From Serratia plymuthica (GTDB lineage Bacteria > Pseudomonadota > Gammaproteobacteria > Enterobacterales > Enterobacteriaceae): a stretch of 64,000 nucleotides of DNA. Below the pieces are notes generated by a model that ran no database searches, had not been told where the DNA came from, and saw only the letters and a program-made list of their open reading frames with translations. Below, piece after piece: positions 44,978-53,900 of this stretch. Positions within the stretch are counted from its first letter, which is position 1, and the number at the start of each line of letters is the position of its first letter. The DNA is taken from assembly GCF_018336935.1 (NCBI RefSeq), contig NZ_CP068771.1, positions 2,294,001 through 2,358,000 on the forward strand. Reading direction: 5' to 3'. The position numbers and the translations under genes were made by a program.

Positions 44978-47900
44978 ATGTCGGCGTACACGTTAAGTGA
45001 CAGCAGTCTTATTGTTTCTGGGCATGTGGTACTGAATGAACCTATTCTTCCGGCGATGGGATATGTTCACTTTGTTGCGTCATCATTATTGAATAATAAC
45101 GACGCTAATAATGCTGATAGCATTTATCCTATGCAGCTAAAAAATGCAGTCTGGTTCTCGCCGATGACCCTGGATAAGGGGGCCTGCGAGGTGAACATTG
45201 TTTTTGGCGATGAAGACGATGATAAAACTTACTGGGTTACGTCAAAGGTGCCGGGTAAGGCGACAAAGCGCCATGCGACGGGCGTAGTGTCATTCGATTT
45301 TAACGCTGCCGAAGCAAACGAAAGGCCGGTTGGCTCCGTATTTCCTCTGCCCGATATCACAGCGCAAACCTTCACCCATAGGCTGACTCGTGATGACATT
45401 TACCGCCAGTTTCTGTCTGCCGGCATCGATTACCGGGGCAATTTTCAGTGTTTGCATGCGCTGCACTGCAACCGAACGCTTTTTTGGGGCCAGATCTGTG
45501 CGGATGAAGGAAGTCTGACAGACCTTCCTTCCCCCTACATCCTCGACGCCGCAATACAAACGGTTTTGCTTGGCGCCAGAAAAGCCCTGTGGGGTGACCG
45601 CCCCGAGCAAGTTTATGTTCCTTTCTCGTTAGACAATATCTTGATTCACAAGCCATTAACGCCAAAGTGCGATGTTTTTTCCGTCCCAAGACAGGCGTCT
45701 TCACACTCGCCTGAGAAGGGGATTTTCGACGTGCTGATAGTCAGCGAATCGGGGGATATACTGGTGGAGATGAAAGGCTTGCATATACGGGCATACCATA
45801 AAGCCGGGCAGGGTGAACAGAGCTCGCTTGCCGCCGCGCCAACGGAGACGGGGCAAACATGGGCGATCGCCGCCACCTTTACGGCAGAACCGATCGTTGA
45901 GCCTCTGCAGACCTGGTTCTCCCAACTGAACTGGCATGATCGCATCACGTTTGCGCCATACAATCAGGTTTATCAGGAGCTGCTCAGCCCGCAGAGTGTG
46001 CTGGCGACAAACGCCGCAGGCGTAAATGCGATTCTGTGTCGATTAGAAGATCTGATCGCCAATGAGGCGGCGCCGGCGCCCGTGACAAGGAAAAATGGCG
46101 TTCCTCAGGTTTCACCGGAGCAAATCAATCATCATCTGACGGATTGTGAGCGCTTCGTCCTGCCTAACGGGATGGAGATCGCGCATCTGAAACCCTATGA
46201 AACTCGCTATCTGTACGAAGAAATTTTCGTAGAGAAAACATACGTGAAACACGGTATTTCCTTTGCGCCAGGGGATGTGGTCGTCGATATTGGCGGCAAC
46301 ATCGGCATGTTTTCCCTGTTTGCTACGACTCAATGTCCTGATTTACGTATTTTTTCTTGCGAACCGTCACCGATCTCCCACGCCATTCTTCGTAAGAATC
46401 TCGCACTCTATGCGCCTGAAGCCAAAGCGTTGCAAGTGGGCATTGCCGACAAAGATGGCGAGGCCGAGTTTGTTTTTTACCCCAACTCTTCAGTGTGGTC
46501 CGGGTTCCATACCGATGACGCGGAAGATGGCGAAGCGCTGAAAAAATCCATGGAAAATGAGGTGGCCAAGCATCTTGGCGCCCTGGATGGTGAGGTCATT
46601 CGCGAACATTTGGATGCGATGATCGGCGAACGTCTGCAAAAACAGACTTATCAAGTGCAGATGCGTTCGTTGACCAGCATCATGCAAGAGCATCATATAA
46701 AAACTATCGATCTGTTGAAGGTCGATGCGGAAAAATGTGAATGGGACATTTTAAGCAGCATTGCCGATGATGTCTGGCCGAATATTCGCCAGATCGTAGT
46801 TGAAGTTCATGATAAAGAAGGGGTGACGGCAGAAAAAATCGCCCGGCTGCTGCGCGATAAAGGCTATGAGCTGGCGGTAGTGGAAGAGGATATGCTTAAG
46901 TCCTCCGGGCTTGCCAACTTTTATGCCAGACGCCCGGCGGTTCAGGCTGACAATGCGCCGCGTTTGTCCCCCCTTGAACAAGGCGTCCGCGATAACTTTA
47001 ACGATCTGCTTACCCTGGTCGGAGAACAGTCGCACCGTCGTCAAGGCCCGACGTTCTTCGTGCTTTGCCCGCCTTCCCCCGCCATGCGTGAGCGGTTTTC
47101 CGCCGCCTTGCTAACGCAAGTCGCTGAGATGATGCATCGCATACAGGGCGATAAGGCGGAGATTCGCTGTATTGACCTGAATCATCAGTTGCAGGCTTAT
47201 GGTGTCACCGACTATCACGATGACGTGCGTGATGAAATGGGACATATTCCCTATACGCCCGCGTTTTTCGAGGTGATCGCCTCCGTTCTCGTACGCCATG
47301 CCGATGCCGGCCGGCGCCCGCCTTATAAAGTGATCGCCCTGGATTGCGATAACACGCTGTGGTCTGGCGTAGTCGGCGAACAGGGCGCTGCGGGCGTCAC
47401 TATCGATGCGAATTTCCGCGCCTTGCAGCAGTTTATGTTGCGCCAAAAAGAGCGGGGAATGTTGCTATGCCTGGTGAGCAAGAATAACCGGGAGGATGTA
47501 AAGCAGGTCTTTGACAGCCGTGACGACATGGTGCTGCAATGGGATGATTTTGTTGATGTGCAAATCAACTGGAACGCCAAATCTGACAATTTGCAACATC
47601 TGGCAAAAACGCTGAACCTGAGTTTGGACAGCTTTGTTTTTCTTGATGACAGCCCGATTGAATGCGCCGAGGTCTCTGCGCGTTGCCCGCAGGTGCTCAG
47701 TTTGCAATTGCCGGAGAATAACGACGCCATTCCCGGGTTCCTGGCGCATGTCTGGGCCTTTGATCAGGTGCGCCGCACGACAGATGAGGATGCAAAACGC
47801 ACCCATCTTTATCAGGAGCAAGCCCGGCGTGAAGCGTTCCGCCAAAGCGCATTCAGCATGGAGGCGTTCATTCACGGGCTTGGCCTTGAGGTCACCCTCC

Positions 47901-50900
47901 AGCCGGCAACGCCGGATCAGGCGGAAAGGCTGTCTCAGCTGACGCACCGCACCAACCAGTTCAACCTTGTTAAAGCGCCTTACTCCGCCGGCGATATCCT
48001 TTCCCGCATTCAGCATCCTGAGCAGGGGTGTTGGAGCATCCGCGTTTCCGACCGCTTTGGCGATTACGGCATCTGCGGCCTGTGCCTGTTTTCCGAACAC
48101 GAACACGCGTTGTCCGTCGATGGTCTGTTGCTCAGTTGCCGCGTGCTGGGACGCGGTGTTGAATATCAGGTGTTGAATGCGCTGGGGCGAACCGCTCTGG
48201 AACGGAAGAAGCACACCCTGGGGATCCACTTTACAGCCAATGATAAAAACCAGCCGGCGGAAAACTTCCTGCGCGGCCTCCCGGTAATGGTGCCGGCGTC
48301 GTCCGGTATTTGGGCGTATGCCGCACCGGCCGCCGCCTTGGCCGAACTGGCATTTACCCCTTCGCTTCAGGCTATGGATTCAGCGAGTGACAATGCGCCT
48401 TCCGGGCAGGAGGCCGCCTCTGTGCCGCACGGGCAATCACCGGATACGCGGCAAATGCAGCGGATTGCCGAGCAGCGCAGCCGGCTCTCGCTGCCGCAAA
48501 CCGAACGGGCATGCCCACCGATGGCAGCGCATCGGCCAGACGACATCGACAACGACGCCGTTTTGCATTTCATCGATGCGGCCATTGAGCAGAGCCTGCA
48601 TGAATGCCTGAAGGCGAGGGTCGATATCGACGAGACCAAAGCCTTTTCCGAGTATGGCGTCGACTCCTTCGCCGCCATTAACCTGGCGGTCAAATTGAAC
48701 GCCGCTTTCTCGATCAGGCTGCCCAGCACCGTGCTCTTCGACTACGGCTGCGTCAGTGATTTGCGCCGTTATCTGCTGGCGAATTATCGCTCCGCCATTG
48801 TGGCGCGCATGCAACCGGCGCAACAGCCAGACGCGGCGCCTGCCGATGATGCGGGCCGTCGCGCCAAAGCGCCGATGAATCAAAACCGAAAAAATGCGAA
48901 TGAGGCCGGCGAACCGGCGCAATACGGCGGGGATATCGCCGTCATTGGCATGTCTGCGCGCTTCCCCGGCATTGCGAACGCTGACGAGTTCTGGTCGATG
49001 CTGCTGGCAAGCGGCAACTGCATTTCTGAGGTGCCGGCAGAACGCTGGGATATTGCGGCCTATTACGATGAGGATCGTTCCAAACCGAACAAAACCTACG
49101 GCCGCTGGGGCGGTTTTATCGAGGACATTGATAAGTTTGACGCGTCTTTCTTTGGTATTTCCGGTAAAGAAGCCAAACAAATGGATCCTCAGCAACGCCT
49201 GTTCCTGCAGGAAAGCTGGCACGCGCTGGAAGATGCGGGATATGCCAACCGGGACATCAAAAACAAGAAATGGGGCGTTTATGCCGGCGCGGATGCCGGC
49301 GATTACCAAGCTAATCTGCGGCGCCATGATGTTCCGTTAGACGCCTCTTCATTCATGGGGAACGACTCGTCGATTCTGGCGGCGCGCATCGCTTACTTTA
49401 TGGATATGAAAGGCCCTGCGATGGCGATCGATACCGCGTCTTCGTCGTCTCTGGCCGCGGTGCATTTGGCCTGCGAAAGCTTGAGAGGCGGCGCGGTCGA
49501 CATGGCGCTCGCCGGCGGCGTGTCAATTCATACCACCGTCAACTTCCATATTTTATGCGCGAAGGCCGGCATGCTGTCGGCCGATGGGCGCTGCAAACCT
49601 TTCGATCATCGGGCCGACGGTTTTGTTCCGGGAGAGGCGGTCGGCGTTGTGGTCCTGAAACGCTTGCAGGATGCCATTAACGATAAAGACCCTATTTATA
49701 GCGTGATCAAAGGATCCGCGATGAACCAGGACGGCAAAACCAACGGGATCACCGCGCCGAGCAGCCGTTCGCAGACCGAGTTGATTTGCCAGGTTTACGA
49801 TGAGCTGAATCTCGGCGCCGATGAACTGACCTATATAGAGGCTCACGGCACCGGAACCAAACTGGGCGATCCGATAGAGATCACCGCCCTGACGGATGCT
49901 TTCCGCAGACAAACCCAACGCGTCGGTTTTTGCGCCATTGGTTCGGTCAAAAGCAACATCGGCCACTGTGTTCATGCGTCTGGCGTCAGCGCGCTGATCA
50001 AGCTGTTGCTGTCTTTCAAACATCGCCAATTGCCGCCCAGCGCCAACTATGAAAAACCGAATCCGCTGATCCCCTTTGAGGAAACGCCGTTTGTCGTCAA
50101 TACCCAGGTTCAGGATTGGCAGCCGAACGCTCAGGGCAAACGGATAGCCGCAGTGAGTTCATTCGGTTTTAGCGGAACCAACGTGCATATGGTGCTTGAA
50201 GAGTTTAGGCCGGCGAGTGATGAAAGCGCGCCGACCAAACCGCAGAACGCGTTGGATCCCGAACCCGCCTTGTTGTTGCTTTCCGCCAGAAGCGAAGCGC
50301 AATTGCACCTCCTGGCTCAACGACTGAAAGCGCATCTTCAGCAACACTCACCGCTGACGCTCGGCGAGTTAAAGGATATCGCTTATACGTTGCAACTTGG
50401 ACGAGAATCCCTGGGCCATCGTCTGGCGGTTGCCGGAAAAAGTGAGGCGGAGATGCTATCGGGGCTGGAGGACTACCTCAGCCGGCAGGCGTTTGCGCAA
50501 ACTTATCTCACCGCCGCCGTGGCGCAAGGCGAGAGGAATAAAGGCAACAGCGCGGGGCAGCAGGCGGAGATCGACCGCGCCATGCAGCAACGCGACCTGA
50601 GAGGGCTGGCCGGGCAGTGGCTGGAGGGGCGGCAAGTTGACTGGTCTGCCTGGTATCCGGCGGCGCGCCAACGCGTGGCCAACCTGCCGCATTATCCTTT
50701 CGAACAAGAACGGCACTGGCTGCCCGAAAACCCGGCCCGCGCCATACCGCATGCCGGGGCGATATCTGCGGCCGATGTCTCGTCGGCAGTCATGGCCGCT
50801 CCCTTGGCTGAAAGCGCGCCGGGCAAGCGGGTGCTGGCCGCCTTGCAAACCTTCCAGTCGGCGGATTCTCAGGCAGAGATAGCCTCCATTCCGCTAACGG

Positions 50901-53900
50901 ATGAAGGCCAGGGCGTATTCTCGTTGCGCCTTTATGGCACCGGCGGGGTTTCGGCCAGCCAGCTTTCCCACATGTTGACGGCGTTAAAACGCCGCTCGGA
51001 CATCAGCGTTCTGTTGTTCTGCGGGGATGAGCAGGGCTTCCTTGCCGATCTTGAGCATGACCATGAACTGTTTTTACAGCAGGCGCTGTACCGTACCGTG
51101 CTAACGATGCCGTTTCCCGTGATCGCCGTCGTGCCTGGTGATTGCAAAGGCTATGCCTGGTTGCTCGCCTGTCTGTGCGATTTCGCCGTCTTGAGCGCAA
51201 CGGCCCGCTATCACTACGCCAGCGGCGATCAACGGGTATCGCAGCCGTTGTATCACCTGCTGAGCGAGCGTTTCACGCCCGCTGCGGCTCAGGCCTTGCT
51301 GACCGACACGCGGCAGCAGGAAGGCCGACAGTTGAAAACGCTGGGGCTGTTGATGCCGGTTTTCCCGTCGGCAGAGGTTATCGGGGAAAGCCTGAAACTG
51401 GCGCGGGAGCTGGCGAAAGCGCCCAGAGAAGCGCTGGTTCAATTGAAACAGCATTTGGCGGCCACGCTGGTCCAGCTCTCTGCCGCACCGGCAGACAGCC
51501 CGATCGCGTTTACGCCGGACGCCGCAGTTGCTGCCCCGTTACTGCCGGAAAACGGGGTGCAGGCGTTCGAAAACGGCCAATTGCCGGCGCCGTCTGGCCA
51601 GCCGCGCAAAGTGGCGCTTAGCTCCGCGGTTATCGAGGCGCAAGCGTATGACAATGGCGTGCTGTTGGTCCGGTTATGTGAGCGTGAAAGCCGTAATAAA
51701 TTCTCGAAAGCCTTCGTGGCCGGTTTTGAAGAGATCTTTGCGCATATCCGCCAACATCACGGCTATAAAGTGGTGGTACTGACCGGATATGACCACTATT
51801 TTGCCAGCGGCGGCACGCTGGAAACGCTGCAGGCGATCCAGAAAGGCGAAGCGAAGTTCACCGACGAAAAAATCTTCGCCTTGCCGTTGGAATGTGAAAT
51901 TCCGGTCATCGCCGCGATGCAAGGGCATGGCATCGGTCCGGGATGGGCCGTCGGTATGTTTTGCGATGAGGCGATCTTCAGTCTGGAAAGCGTCTATTAC
52001 AGCCCGTATATGCGTTACGGATTTACCCCAGGGGCTGGGGCGACGCTGATCCTTCCCAGCCGGCTGGGCCTGGATCTCGCCAGGGAAGCGCTGTTTACCG
52101 CCGGCGAGTATAAAGGGTATGAACTCCTGCAACGCGGGCTCAAAAATCCGGTGCTTGAACGCGCCCGGGTGTTGCCCTTTGCGCTGGCTGCCGCCAGTGC
52201 GATCGCCCGGAAATCGCGCGCTGAGCTGGTTGCCTGGAAAACGCAGCGCTCGCAGCCTTTGCGAGATCGCGTTGAAGCGAACTACGCGCAGGAGCTTCGG
52301 ATGCATGAACGGACTTTTGTCGGCAATCCAGAGGTGTTATCGCGTATCCAACAGCATTTTAACCTGGGGGAATCGATCGCTCCACAGCAAGGCGCGAACG
52401 CGGTGACGGTGAATGAGCCGCATTCCGTCGGCGCCGGGCAGCCCGCGCAAGACGCGCCTCAGGCGTTGTTTGAAAAAGTGTATGTTCTCCTGCGGCGGAT
52501 GCTGACCGACGAATTGCAAATCAAGGCCGAGCAGGTTGAAAGCGAGCAGCCTTTTGTCGACCTTGGGCTGGATTCGATTACCGGCGTCACCTGGGTGAGA
52601 AAAGTCAATGCGGAATACGGGCTGACGCTCAACGCCGCCGACATCTACAGTTACCCCAATCTGAAACTCTTCACCGCGTTGGTGATCGATAACGCGGGCC
52701 TCAGTGCAGCCGTGGCTGACCATCATGCCGTTAAAACGAACAAGACCGCGGACGTCTTGCCGGGGCTGCCCGCCGACAGCGCCGGACATGTGGAAGCTCC
52801 GTCGGCCAACGTGCTGGCATTTTTAAGCCAAACGCTCTCTCAAGAGCTGCAAATTAAAGCGCAGGCGATCGACCCTGACATCGCTTTTGTCGATTTGGGC
52901 CTGGATTCGATAACCGGCGTCACCTGGATCAGAAAGATCAACCAGCACTTCGGCCTGGCGCTGAATGCAGCGGAAATATACAGCTATCCTACGCTGCAAG
53001 AGTTCGCCGCGTTGGTGCAGCGCTATGCCGTGGCGCCGGCGTCGCTCAGTCAGGCGCCGGCCGAACCGACGGCGCAATGGCATGAGGCGCCGCTGCCGGC
53101 CGCCAGGCCGGAAGAGCTGCGCACCCAGCGTGCAGACTCGCCGGCGGCGCCAGAACCGGCGTCTGCCGCAGGTCAGGCGATTGCTATCGTCGGTATGTCC
53201 GGTCAGTTCCCGAAAGCGAAGAATTTGCAGCAGTTCTGGGAGAATTTGCGCGCCGGTGCCGACTGCATTTCAGAAGTGCCTGCCGAACGCTGGCCGGTCG
53301 CGGCGTTCTTTGACGCTAACCCTCAGGCACCCGGAAAAACCAACTCCAAATGGATGGGCGTGCTCGACGATGCCGACAAGTTTGATCCGCTGTTCTTCAA
53401 TATTTCGCCTCGCGAAGCCGAGCTGATGGATCCGCAGCAGCGGGTATTTCTTGAAGCCTGTTGGGGCTGCATAGAAGACTCGGGGTACAACCCTGCCGAT
53501 TTGTCCGGCAGCCGATGCGGCGTTTTCGTCGGATGCGGCGAGGGTGACTATGAAGCGCGCTTTGGCATGGAACTCAATGCGCAAACCTTTATGGGAAATG
53601 CCGCGTCGATTCTCGCCGCGAGAATCGCCTACCACCTGAATTTGCAAGGTCCAAGTCTGGCTATCGATACCGCCTGCTCATCCTCTTTGGTGGCGATGGC
53701 CTCGGCCTGTGACAGTTTGGTGCTGGGCAATTGCGATCTGGCGTTGGCCGGCGGGGTTTGCGTATTGGCCGGCCCAAGCATGCACATCATGACCAGCAAA
53801 GCCGGAATGCTGTCGGAGGATGGGCGCTGCTTTACCTTTGATCAGCGTGCCAATGGCTTTGTTCCTGGAGAGGGCGTGGGCGTGGTGCTGCTGAAACGTC

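Noticed and set aside
48437..49327. 296-codon minus-strand frame under PKS 1
   Set aside because: Antisense to the ACP and KS domains; no independent signal. The same applies to the other long minus-strand frames under both PKS genes.
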